Below, in pieces: positions 15,631 through 23,312 of a stretch of DNA of 35,076 bases (within the stretch, counting starts at the first letter, position 1; every line of letters starts with the position of its first letter). The notes under the pieces were generated by a model. The model was not told where the DNA came from, did no database searches, and saw only the letters and a list, made by a program, of their open reading frames with translations. The translations under genes were made by a program, and so were the position numbers. This stretch comes from Candidatus Binatus soli (GTDB lineage: Bacteria > Desulfobacterota > Binatia > Binatales > Binataceae): NCBI GenBank assembly GCA_002479255.1, contig DLMJ01000040.1:1-35076 (forward strand), given 5' to 3'.

Positions 15631-16164
15631 TTAGCCGCGGCGCTCCAGTTCGATGAAGTCGCGGGCGCGATAAAGCGCGACGATTGTTTTCGCATCGACG
15701 ATATCGCCGCGACGAATCATCGCAAACGTTTCCTCGAACGGCACGCGGCTGACGGCGATCGCCTCGTCGTGATCGAGTATACCCGCTCCCGCTGACAACT
15801 CGCGCGCCAGGTAGAGCTCGATTCGCTCGTCGCAGAAACTTGGAATCGTGATAATCGACCCAAGATGGTCCCATCGCGCGGCCGCGACGCTGGCCTCTTC
15901 GCCGAGTTCGCGCCGCGCGCATTCGAGCGCATCCTCGCCCGCGTTGCGGCATCCCGCGGGAACCTCCCACATCCAGCCGCCGATCGCGTGCCGATACTGA
16001 CGCAGCATCGCAACATTCATGTCGGGGTAGAGTGCGACGATCGCGCTGGCGCCGGGATGCCTGATGACGGCGAGATCGACCTGCACGCCTCCGGGCAGCG
16101 TCGCGCTCTCGACGCCGAAGTCAACGACACCCAATTTGAGAACTGGCCGACGATTTGAAGACAT
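15631..16164 (-). CDS. Nudix hydrolase (ADP-ribose pyrophosphatase-like)
   Basis: 177 residues. The Nudix box starts at the Gly of GCRNAGEDALECARRELG and continues EEASV, fitting GX5EX7REUXEEXGU except that the last Gly is Ser. Preceding strands (VALYPDMNVAMLRQYRHA then GGWMWEVPAG) match the NudF/ADP-ribose pyrophosphatase group, which hydrolyses ADP-sugars in the cytoplasm with Mg. Catalytic REUXEE residues are intact. Length is slightly short but complete. Transcribed divergently from the kappa-GST-like gene across a 107-base gap. Confidence 0.88.
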   Translation of the reverse strand: MSSNRRPVLKLGVVDFGVESATLPGGVQVDLAVIRHPGASAIVALYPDMNVAMLRQYRHAIGGWMWEVPAGCRNAGEDALECARRELGEEASVAAARWDHLGSIITIPSFCDERIELYLARELSAGAGILDHDEAIAVSRVPFEETFAMIRRGDIVDAKTIVALYRARDFIELERRG

Positions 16165-16271
16165 TGTGCATCAAGAATGTGCGCGCCGCGTGGGCTGTGC
16201 AAGCACCGCGCCGGCGCAGGGCAATTGCAGGCGATGCTTGAACGGGAGATTATCGGAGTCAGTGCGAACGA

Positions 16272-16895
16272 ATGGCGTCGCGATTGAATATGAGCCGGAT
16301 TCGGATTCCAATCTACTTCGATTACGCCTCGACTCTTTGCTACATCGCGTGGCGAATCGTAGGCCCACTCGAGGACGAACTCGGTTTCGAGGCGCTCTGG
16401 AAGGGCGTGCCTATTGCGACGCGCGATTTTCGCTTCAAGCCCGGCCGCGTGCTGGGCGAGCGTGAGCGGCAAAAAGTACTGCTCGTCGCCGCGGAGACGG
16501 GCATTGCGGTCACGCCGCCGCCGAGCTGGATCGATTCGATGCCCGCGCTGCAGGGGTCGGAAATCGCGCGTGACGCGGGCGTATTCCCGGCGTATCACGA
16601 TGCGGTCTTTCGCGCGGCGTTCGAGCAAGGCGCCGATATCGCGGATCGCAAGGTACTCGACGCGATTGCGGAGCGCACCGGCATCGATCGATCAATGTTC
16701 CGCGCGGCGCTCGAGAGCGGAGCGATGACCGCACGCCTGGCCGAGCACAAGCGCGAGGCCGACGAGTTTTCCGCGCTCGGTTACCCGACGTTCATCCTGG
16801 GCGACTTCCCGATGATCGGGATACAGCCGATCGAATCGATGCGCCTGTTGCTCGGCAGATTCATCCGTCAGCGCGCCGAGGAACCGCAGGCCTAG
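16272..16895 (+). CDS. DsbA-superfamily protein, kappa-GST / HCCA isomerase / FrnE-like
   Basis: 207 residues, thioredoxin-like with helical insertion. The N-terminal active-site region is FDYASTLCYIAWR. Ser20 aligns with the catalytic Ser of kappa-class glutathione transferases and 2-hydroxychromene-2-carboxylate isomerase (D-[FY]-x-S), while Cys23 matches the second Cys of the FrnE/DsbA CxxC, giving an SxxC site. The cis-Pro loop is GYPTFILGDFPMIG. It probably uses glutathione for isomerisation or conjugation, or has a redox role; substrate unknown. An ATG at 16290 is an alternative start. No signal peptide, so cytoplasmic. It lies in a neighbourhood with a gamma-glutamyltransferase and two further GSTs. 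Confidence 0.78.
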   Translation: MASRLNMSRIRIPIYFDYASTLCYIAWRIVGPLEDELGFEALWKGVPIATRDFRFKPGRVLGERERQKVLLVAAETGIAVTPPPSWIDSMPALQGSEIARDAGVFPAYHDAVFRAAFEQGADIADRKVLDAIAERTGIDRSMFRAALESGAMTARLAEHKREADEFSALGYPTFILGDFPMIGIQPIESMRLLLGRFIRQRAEEPQA

Positions 16896-17006
16896 CAGGG
16901 TGTTGAAAAATACTGACAGGCGGATTTTGCTACACTCTTATTGATCTCTGGTGATCCCAGGCTCATTGCAAACTCGATGTGCTGATTTTCCCACCCGGCC
17001 CATCTC

Positions 17007-17993
17007 TCACCCGATTCCGTCCGGGATGCTGAGAATGCGGTTGATGAGCCGCACCATCCACGGATGCACGAACAGAAAGCGGCGCGGCCATAGTGGGGAG
17101 TGCCATTCCGTTGGCGGCAGTGTGCCGTCGAGAATCTCGGTGACGACGGCAGCCGCGTGCGAAGCGAGCGTGTCGAGAATACGATCCCCCAGCTCGGGCG
17201 AGGCCGCGCCCGGTGCTCCGGAGTAGGTCTCGGCGCGAAAGAAGCGCAGGTCGCCGCGAATGGCCTTGATCATCCCGAGAATTCCCGGAGAGTCGCCGCG
17301 CCCCATGCCGGGTAACGAATCGCCGCGCTCGGTGAGCCAGCTCTTAACCGTCTGCCGCGGCAGCCTCGCGTAGTCGCGTTCGACCCACTCGGGATGGAGC
17401 GCGAGCAGTTGCGCAGTCTCCACAAGGCCGGCGTGCGTATCGCCGACCAGATCGTCGCGATTGACACCCGGCAAGCCGCCGAGCACGTCGTCCAGCTCCG
17501 AGCCGCCGAGGGTTAGCCGGCTCAGCATCACGGAAAAGACCGATACCATGCGGATGCCGCGCTCGCGGCTGACGCGCTCACAGGCCGTTTCGATGGCGAG
17601 GAAGTGGCGCGGGCTGCCGTGAAAGTTCGAGACCAGCACGTCGCGAAAGCCCTGCGCCGCGAGCGAGCGGCCGAGATCTTCGAGCACGGCGATGGTTGTG
17701 GACGGGCGAAAGAACAGCGAGCCGGGATGAGGGACGACGTCGGTTGCGGTGTAAATGAAGGGCAGTTTGAGGAACGTGCGCTCGCGATGACGTTGAGGCA
17801 GCATCGGCAGCATCCGCTCCGCCAAACCCTCGCCCTCCAAAGCATCAGCGCCCAGCGGCAGATGGGGGCCGTGCACCTCAAGCGGCGAGCACGTGACCAG
17901 CACAACGCATCGCTGGCGATCCAGTTCGTCGAAACGCCGTTTTGTCAGCGTCTCCCAACGCATCAGCTTGATGTCGCCGTTCGCCTCCGCCAT
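17007..17993 (-). CDS. Creatininase-family amidohydrolase
   Basis: 328 residues, cytoplasmic. The metal-binding motif SPLEVHGPHLPLGAD places Glu39, His41 and Asp50 with the same spacing as creatininase ligands. Second-shell motifs are NFHGSPRHFLAIE (normally NGHGGN) and DTHAGLVETAQLL, the latter matching the D.HAG..ET family signature. The family cleaves cyclic or linear amides, including creatinine, formylated intermediates in riboflavin/F420-type pathways and mycofactocin peptides (MftE). No mycofactocin or creatine genes lie nearby, so the substrate is open. The C-terminal extension is longer than in creatininase itself. The gene stands between a convergent GST-like gene and the minus-strand GST pair. 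Confidence 0.85.
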   Translation of the reverse strand: MAEANGDIKLMRWETLTKRRFDELDRQRCVVLVTCSPLEVHGPHLPLGADALEGEGLAERMLPMLPQRHRERTFLKLPFIYTATDVVPHPGSLFFRPSTTIAVLEDLGRSLAAQGFRDVLVSNFHGSPRHFLAIETACERVSRERGIRMVSVFSVMLSRLTLGGSELDDVLGGLPGVNRDDLVGDTHAGLVETAQLLALHPEWVERDYARLPRQTVKSWLTERGDSLPGMGRGDSPGILGMIKAIRGDLRFFRAETYSGAPGAASPELGDRILDTLASHAAAVVTEILDGTLPPTEWHSPLWPRRFLFVHPWMVRLINRILSIPDGIG

Positions 17994-18184
17994 GTGTCTC
18001 TCTCCGGTCGAGCAGGTTCAGTATCCGTGTCCGCTCTCGGGACGCTGAAGAGCTCGGTTACGGTCGTTCTTCCCAACGCGGAGTGTAAGTCGTCAGAACC
18101 TTTTGGACAAGTTGGCGGAGCCGCCGTCGTTGCCCGCGGACTCGAAAGCAATCGAGACTTCGCCAGTCCAGTAGCCCACGGCCG

Positions 18185-19318
18185 TCAATCCCCGTTGCCA
18201 GCCTTGCGCGCGTCGGCGCGCCGTTCTGTTTCCCAAGGCGGTCCAAACGGGCGGTTCAATGCGGGACGCGGCGGCTTGTCATAGCTCGGCAGCATCCCGG
18301 CATAGTTGACGTAATCGGCGAAGTACGAACGAATTCCCGCGCGTTCGAGAACCGCGTCGAGTGCATCGCTGCGATACTTTGCATAGCGAGCGAGCAGGGT
18401 CGCGCGGGCTTCGGCGAGGAACGGCGTGGCGGCGATTTCGATCCGCTGCCCACTCGCGAATACAAGCTCCGCGTTCCCATCCACCACCGCGCGGCTGACC
18501 CACGGCAGGTAGAACCGGCCGAGTTCGGCCAGAATCGCAATCATCGTCTCGGGCACTCCGCCGGCCGCCATCCATTCACCGAACCCCTGATCCTCAGGCT
18601 CCATGATGCGGTGAGTATGCGTGATGATGGCCCGCGCGTCCGCATCGACCCATCGCCGGCACAGCGGATCGTTGATGAAATGCGCCGCGTTACCGCCGAA
18701 GAACGCGAAATCCGAGAGCGACGGCCGCGCGCCAAAGAAATACGGATGCGACGCGAGATGCGCGCCGGTCAACCGAAGCCACGGCCGCAGAATTTCGCCA
18801 ATCCATGAGTCGATGTTCGCGGCCGTCACGCCGAAGGGCTCGCAAGTCGCGGTGACGTGCGCCTTAACCACCGCGTAAGCCTGGTCGCACGGAACTTCCA
18901 ACTCATGGGTGGCGTCGCGCGCAAGCTCCCATCCGCCGACGCGATGGTTTTCCTCGTAGAACCATCGCGATCCCACCGCGGGCCGATAGAACCATTCGTC
19001 GAGCGCATCTTCGAGGACGTAATCTATGAACCGCAGCACCGGATCGGCGGGAAACACGCGAGGCTCGGGAAAGCGTGACTCCAGATGATGAATCATCGCG
19101 GTCGTATCCCACATGAATCCGCCGTCAGGCGTCTTCACCACCGGCATAGCGCCGGGCCATCCGGCCTCGCGCGCCGCGCGATTTGCACCTGCGAATCGCC
19201 GCATAAGATATGGGATAGCCTTGTAATCGAGATAGCCGGTGAGTTTGCGCGTGAAGTAGGACTGCGTCATCCCATACACGCGATAGCTCGCGGCGCGAGG
19301 CTTGCGGTCAGACGGCAT
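18185..19318 (-). CDS. Glutathione S-transferase family protein (second of tandem pair)
   Basis: 377 residues from the ATG at 19318. A TTG at 19351 would extend it but overlaps the upstream gene's end. The N-terminal thioredoxin-like domain (YRVYGMTQSYFTRKLTGYLDY, cut here for length at the first helix) has the usual GST P-loop TPDGGFMWDTTAMIHHLE, with a Val-Val before it where the cis-Pro region falls. The long C-terminal helical domain includes FFGARPSLSDFAFFGG, the GST N-capping/hydrophobic staple motif (S.SDF). At nearly 380 residues it is longer than classical GSTs (about 210), as in a little-studied subgroup. It follows its paralogue by eight bases, so the two are co-transcribed. Activity towards particular electrophiles cannot be predicted. 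Confidence 0.85.
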   Translation of the reverse strand: MPSDRKPRAASYRVYGMTQSYFTRKLTGYLDYKAIPYLMRRFAGANRAAREAGWPGAMPVVKTPDGGFMWDTTAMIHHLESRFPEPRVFPADPVLRFIDYVLEDALDEWFYRPAVGSRWFYEENHRVGGWELARDATHELEVPCDQAYAVVKAHVTATCEPFGVTAANIDSWIGEILRPWLRLTGAHLASHPYFFGARPSLSDFAFFGGNAAHFINDPLCRRWVDADARAIITHTHRIMEPEDQGFGEWMAAGGVPETMIAILAELGRFYLPWVSRAVVDGNAELVFASGQRIEIAATPFLAEARATLLARYAKYRSDALDAVLERAGIRSYFADYVNYAGMLPSYDKPPRPALNRPFGPPWETERRADARKAGNGD

Positions 19319-19326
19319 CGCCGACG

Positions 19327-20325
19327 TCAGCCGCGCAGCCCCGCAATACAACCCGCACGATCGAGGACTGCGTCAATGGCTCGCTTGTCGGGCAGGGCGG
19401 CGTATTTTTCGCGCAGCGCGCCGAGGGATTTGGCGTGATACTTCTGCGGCTTCTGAGTCCACGCGCGACCGGCCAGTTCCACGCTGAATTCCTCACGCCC
19501 GGCCGCAATGGCCGCCGCGTTAGCTATCGTCCAAGGTATGAAGAGCCGGCCGACCTGCCGCTCCAGCAGCGGCATCAGCGTCGGTTCGAGACTCGCCCAC
19601 GTCTCGAACTCACCTTCCGCTCGCGGCCACAGCATCCGATGGATCCACGCGAGAACATTAGGCGCGCGAGCATCGATGAGCGCGCCCGGCGTGGGATCGG
19701 TCCACGCGTTGTAAAGCTGACCCCACATAGCGAAGTCTGCAAAGGCCGGCCGCGCGCCAAAGAGATAGGCCCGGTTCGCCAGGTGCGTCTCGAGGATCGC
19801 AATCGTCTCGCAGAAGGAGTCTTCAATCTGGGGCGCGGTCTGCGCGTTCGAGCCGACGAACCAGATCCGCCCGACCATCCGCTCGCGCACATTGGCAGTC
19901 GCGACGGAAAGCTGCTTCTCGTCCACCGCCGGCATCATTATGCGCGCGATCCGTCCCGCGGAACTGATCTGATCGACGTCGCGCGCCCATCGATAGTGGA
20001 ACATCCACTTGTTGCCCCATTCGTCGCCAAATTCCTCAAGCAGCACCGAGACGAAGGCGGCAACCGGATCCGACGGATGAATCGGCGGCTGGGGGTACTG
20101 AGATTCAATGCGCTCGATTATCGGGGTCGAGTCCTGGAGGCCTTCGTCATCCGGCGTAACGACGAGCGGGACGATCGGAAGGCGGGCATATTTCTGATAT
20201 TCGGCCTGGTTGTCGAAGTTGCGGATTATCCACTTGTGCGGGATTCCCTTGTAACGGAAATAGGAGCGAACCTTAACCGAGTAAGGAGACAGCTCAATGC
20301 CAAATATACGGTAGATATTCGTCAT
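19327..20325 (-). CDS. Glutathione S-transferase family protein (first of tandem pair)
   Basis: 332 residues from the ATG at 20325. The frame stays open to 20523, but the upstream part has atypical composition and the domain begins at MTNIYRIFGIELSPYSVKVR. The GST N-domain contains the SPYSVKVRSYF active-site segment and TPDDEGLQDSTPIIERIE glutathione-binding loop (Asp-Ser-Thr). The C-domain has YLFGARPAFADFAMWGQL, the conserved A.ADF motif. Size and architecture match the downstream paralogue, pointing to an old tandem duplication. The partner is eight bases away, with a TGA stop at 19327. Confidence 0.85.
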   Translation of the reverse strand: MTNIYRIFGIELSPYSVKVRSYFRYKGIPHKWIIRNFDNQAEYQKYARLPIVPLVVTPDDEGLQDSTPIIERIESQYPQPPIHPSDPVAAFVSVLLEEFGDEWGNKWMFHYRWARDVDQISSAGRIARIMMPAVDEKQLSVATANVRERMVGRIWFVGSNAQTAPQIEDSFCETIAILETHLANRAYLFGARPAFADFAMWGQLYNAWTDPTPGALIDARAPNVLAWIHRMLWPRAEGEFETWASLEPTLMPLLERQVGRLFIPWTIANAAAIAAGREEFSVELAGRAWTQKPQKYHAKSLGALREKYAALPDKRAIDAVLDRAGCIAGLRG

Positions 20326-20840
20326 TCGATTTTTCCCGGCCGGCCTCCCTGTGAGCGAGGCGACCAGTTGAGTTCGCATATTGGCACATTGCGCGTCAAT
20401 ATCTCGAAGCTGATGCCATCCCGCGAATTTCAAAGCGTCCGTAGAACGCGCTCCCGCCGCGAAGGTCAGACTGCGACCGGCGCGATTCTGATTGGTCGAA
20501 TAGAGGCGGAAAGTCCAATTCATACCACCGGTAGTGGTTTCGGGACGGGCTCATCACTATGGATAGTTTCGTTCCGTCAAAAATTATTTTTGCCGGAAGC
20601 GGGCGCCGCCCGATTTCGAGCGGGCCCGGCGAGTATGAAGCATCCTGACGGTTGTCCATAGCGTCGGCATAGCACATCAATATCGGCCGGCGTCAGGCCG
20701 AATAGTTCATCTCCAAGCCCGGCCCGAAACCCGGATTCACAGAGACGTGCGCGCGGGTTCAGTTGTAAATGTGCGGCTGCGGCGCTCAAACACCGGCATC
20801 CGCCACGCGGACTCCTGCACATCGGCCGGCGGAGCGAGAG
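20326..20840. other. Intergenic region between GST pair and rnhB, no gene supported
   Basis: 515 bases in which several short open frames overlap with no ribosome-binding site or recognisable domain. It must hold the GST-pair promoter on the minus strand. An AT-rich stretch near 20578-20593 is the most promoter-like part, but no clear elements were found. Confidence 0.4.
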
Positions 20841-21467
20841 TTAGAATAGAGGGCGTTGGGCGGCGGCGGCGACGGGCCAGAACGAGCGCCGATGAATCGG
20901 AGAGGGGCCGAGCTTGGCGAGCGACTGCATATGCTCGCTGGTGCAATAGCCCTTGTGCTGCGCGAAGCCGTAGCCGGGGTACATCGCGTCGAGTTCGACC
21001 ATCATGCGATCGCGCGTAACTTTGGCGACGATGGAGGCGGCCGCGATGCAGAAACTTTTGCGATCGCCGCCTACGATTCGGGTCTGTGGAAGTTCGAGGC
21101 CCGGAATCAGGCGGCCATCGACCAGCACGTGGCCGGGCGCCAGATTCAATGCGGACAGCGCGCGGCGGCTCGCGGACATCGTGGCCCAATAGATATTGAG
21201 GCGATCGATTTCGTTGACCTCGGCGATGCCGACGCCGACCGCGATGGCGCGGTCGCGGATCGGGGTGAACAATTCCTCGCGCTGTTCGTGGGTCAACTGT
21301 TTGGAATCGTGCACGCCGCTGATGAATGTCTCCGGTGCGAAGACCACGGCGGCGGCGACGACGGGACCGGCCATCGGGCCGACGCCGGCTTCGTCAACAC
21401 CGGCGACGGCGTCGATGCCGAGTTTCCACAGGCGCCGTTCGTAGCGCAGGTCGGGCCGCTTGCTCAT
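20841..21467 (-). CDS. rnhB: Ribonuclease HII
   Basis: 208 residues, the usual size. It cleaves RNA of RNA-DNA hybrids and single ribonucleotides in DNA. Signatures: AGVDEAGVGPMAGPVVAAAV with catalytic Asp25-Glu26, DSKQLT, VLVDG (third acidic residue), DRKSFCIAAASIVAKVTRDR, HKGYCTSEH and HRRSFWP. The normally conserved GRG of DEAGRG is GVG here (Val29), a notable substitution in the ribonucleotide-recognition motif. It follows the zinc-ribbon/PH gene by 43 bases on the same strand. Confidence 0.95.
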   Translation of the reverse strand: MSKRPDLRYERRLWKLGIDAVAGVDEAGVGPMAGPVVAAAVVFAPETFISGVHDSKQLTHEQREELFTPIRDRAIAVGVGIAEVNEIDRLNIYWATMSASRRALSALNLAPGHVLVDGRLIPGLELPQTRIVGGDRKSFCIAAASIVAKVTRDRMMVELDAMYPGYGFAQHKGYCTSEHMQSLAKLGPSPIHRRSFWPVAAAAQRPLF

Positions 21468-21510
21468 CGTGATAGTTGGTGTTCGTCAGCCACCGGTTGT
21501 GTGTCGTTGT

Positions 21511-22050
21511 TTATGCCATCCGTTTCAGGCGCGCCTTGCGAATCGTCTCAGCGGTTTCATCGGGAGCGCCGATGTCGTTGAGACGGATCGCGTAGTCGGC
21601 GCTGGCGGCGGACGCGATCGTGACGTCGCCAAGTCCGATCATCCGTTGAACGATGCGCTTGCTGACCTCGACCGAGCGGATGTCGGCCAGTTCCATCTCG
21701 CGACGGCGTGACGCGAGCAGTCCGCGCTTTTCGATCAAGCGATCGGAAGTGAGACTCCAGCTGACGGTCCTGGCGCGAATCATGGTGACGATGAACGTCA
21801 GCGCGCCGACGCCTGTTACAGCGAAGCCGGCCTGAATCAGTTCGCGCTTGAGGTACAGCAAAATGGCGCCTATCGCGATCAGCACTCCACCGAAGAGGAA
21901 GCCGTTGGCGTAGTACCATAGCGAGGGACGGAATTGGGCGAGCGCGTACTCGCGCACGGTGGCGGGCTTGGGCGCGTACATCCGCGCACCGCATCGCGAG
22001 CAAAAGGCGGCGCCTTGCTGGGTATCGTTACCGCACTGGGGACATCTCAT
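21511..22050 (-). CDS. Zinc-ribbon plus bacterial PH-domain membrane protein
   Basis: 179 residues. The N-terminal zinc ribbon has Cys3, Cys6, Cys17 and Cys20 (CPQCG...CSRCG). Two transmembrane helices follow (about 45-67 and 73-91), then a YdbS/bPH2-type PH domain (SWSLTSDRLIEKRGLLASRR through IRSVEVSKRIVQRMIG and ITIASA-like strands). Such proteins are inner-membrane proteins of unknown function; the ribbon probably stabilises the N-terminus. Probably co-transcribed with rnhB. Confidence 0.82.
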   Translation of the reverse strand: MRCPQCGNDTQQGAAFCSRCGARMYAPKPATVREYALAQFRPSLWYYANGFLFGGVLIAIGAILLYLKRELIQAGFAVTGVGALTFIVTMIRARTVSWSLTSDRLIEKRGLLASRRREMELADIRSVEVSKRIVQRMIGLGDVTIASAASADYAIRLNDIGAPDETAETIRKARLKRMA

Positions 22051-22290
22051 CGCGCCGCCTCAAGCCGCCGCATCGGGAACAGTGTCAGTCGGTGCGATTA
22101 TGATGGTGCTTGGCGCGTCGCGTCAATTCAAACCGCGTCGCCGCCGGGCCAAGGAGAAGACGCGGATTCCAGATACCGAAAGCAGGGGTCACGAGTCAAC
22201 CATTATGGCAAGTCCATTCGTCCTTGAAAGCCGCGGTGCCGCTGATGATAATCAAACTGGAAGCATCACCGGAAATTGCGGGTAAGCCCG

Positions 22291-22806
22291 ATGAGCACTG
22301 AACGTCAGGCAGACTTTTACGAAGCGGAACTGCCGCAGGCGTCGCGCGAACTGGCCAAGCTGCGCGCGTCGAGCGACTACGTGGCGCCGTTCGAGATCGT
22401 GCGGCGGCGCGTGATCGACGACGTCAACGAAGGCAGGATGACGGTCGATGCGACGGTCGTAATCCGAATCGGCAACGTCGAGGAAACCGAAGCGGCCTCG
22501 GGCGTCGGCGTGGTGCACGCGCTCGACGTGGCGCTGCGCAAGGCGCTGCTGAAATATTTTCCATACCTCGGGCCGGTGCGCGTGATCGAAACCTACCAGC
22601 ATGCGACCGGCGACTCGACCGAGGCGGACGTCGTATCGGTGAAGAAATTTTCCGACGGCCAACTGCTGTGGACGACGCTGGCCAAGTCGTCGAATACGGT
22701 CGAAGCGGGATGGATGTCGCTGCTCGACGGTTACGAATGGCGAATCATCAACGAGAACGCGAGGCTGCGCCGGATGAATGCGAATCCGAGATTGTCGAGG
22801 CGCTGA
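22291..22806 (+). CDS. Stand-alone LeuA/CimA-type allosteric (dimerisation) domain protein
   Basis: 171 residues from the ATG at 22291; a TTG at 22276 is the only alternative. Almost the whole length matches the C-terminal regulatory domain of isopropylmalate and citramalate synthases: an ATVVIRIG strand, ASGVGVVHALDVALRKAL (G.G.V.ALD.ALRKAL), a KYFPYL helix end, and WTTLAKSSNTVEAGWMSLLD (W.T.G.S.NI.EASW.AL.D). The catalytic TIM barrel is absent and no upstream remnant is visible. In the parent enzymes this domain binds leucine or isoleucine as feedback inhibitor. A free copy could be a regulatory subunit or amino-acid sensor; that is inference. It starts a run with the DUF393 gene (24 bases) and cysS. 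Confidence 0.75.
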   Translation: MSTERQADFYEAELPQASRELAKLRASSDYVAPFEIVRRRVIDDVNEGRMTVDATVVIRIGNVEETEAASGVGVVHALDVALRKALLKYFPYLGPVRVIETYQHATGDSTEADVVSVKKFSDGQLLWTTLAKSSNTVEAGWMSLLDGYEWRIINENARLRRMNANPRLSRR

Positions 22807-22830
22807 CCCCCAAGGGGCGAGGCGATCGCG

Positions 22831-23259
22831 ATGAGCGCGGGCGAGCGAGCAACCGGCAACGGCAAGGCGGCGCCGGGCAAACTGGCGATTTTGTACGACG
22901 GCTCGTGCGAGATGTGCCGCGCGAGTCTCGACGGAATCGTGCAATTCGACAACTCGGGAGCGATCGAGCCGCTCGATCTTCATCGCGAAGAAGTGCGCGC
23001 GCAGTTTCCCGGGTTGACGCTGGAAAATCTGCTCGAGGAATTGCACGCGGTGGACGAGAGCGGGCGCGTGTACCGCGGCGCGCGGGCGATCAACGAAATA
23101 CTGCGGCGGCAGCGGGGGCTGCGGGGCTACCTCGCGTACCTGTGGTACATCCCGCCGTACGCGTGGCTCGCGGATCGGCAGTACAAGCGGATCGCGGCGT
23201 CGCGATACGCGCGCGACGCGCGCGGCAAGCTGAAGACACCGGCGGTCCCGGAGCATTGA
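22831..23259 (+). CDS. DCC-family (DUF393) thiol-disulfide oxidoreductase-like protein
   Basis: 142 residues. The family motif LYDGSCEMC carries Cys26 and Cys29. FDNSGAIEPLDLH and Val-Asp-Glu-Ser-Gly-Arg-Val-Tyr-Arg-Gly-Ala follow, typical of DCC proteins. WYIPPYAWLADRQYKRIA near the end is the usual amphipathic segment. No signal peptide, so a cytoplasmic or membrane-associated redox role is likely, though biochemical function of the family is poorly known. Placed 24 bases after the LeuA-domain gene and 53 before cysS. Confidence 0.85.
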   Translation: MSAGERATGNGKAAPGKLAILYDGSCEMCRASLDGIVQFDNSGAIEPLDLHREEVRAQFPGLTLENLLEELHAVDESGRVYRGARAINEILRRQRGLRGYLAYLWYIPPYAWLADRQYKRIAASRYARDARGKLKTPAVPEH

Positions 23260-23312
23260 CGCCGCGCCTTGTTCGAGATCGCGAGCGCACGCTAAGCTGA
23301 ACGCTCGCACTC

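Noticed and set aside
20326..20523. 66-residue N-terminal extension of the first GST
   Set aside because: The domain begins at the ATG at 20325; upstream residues do not belong to the GST fold and no better start signal is seen.
20396..20822. Short minus-strand open frames between the GST pair and rnhB
   Set aside because: No ribosome-binding site, no recognisable domain, and they overlap each other.
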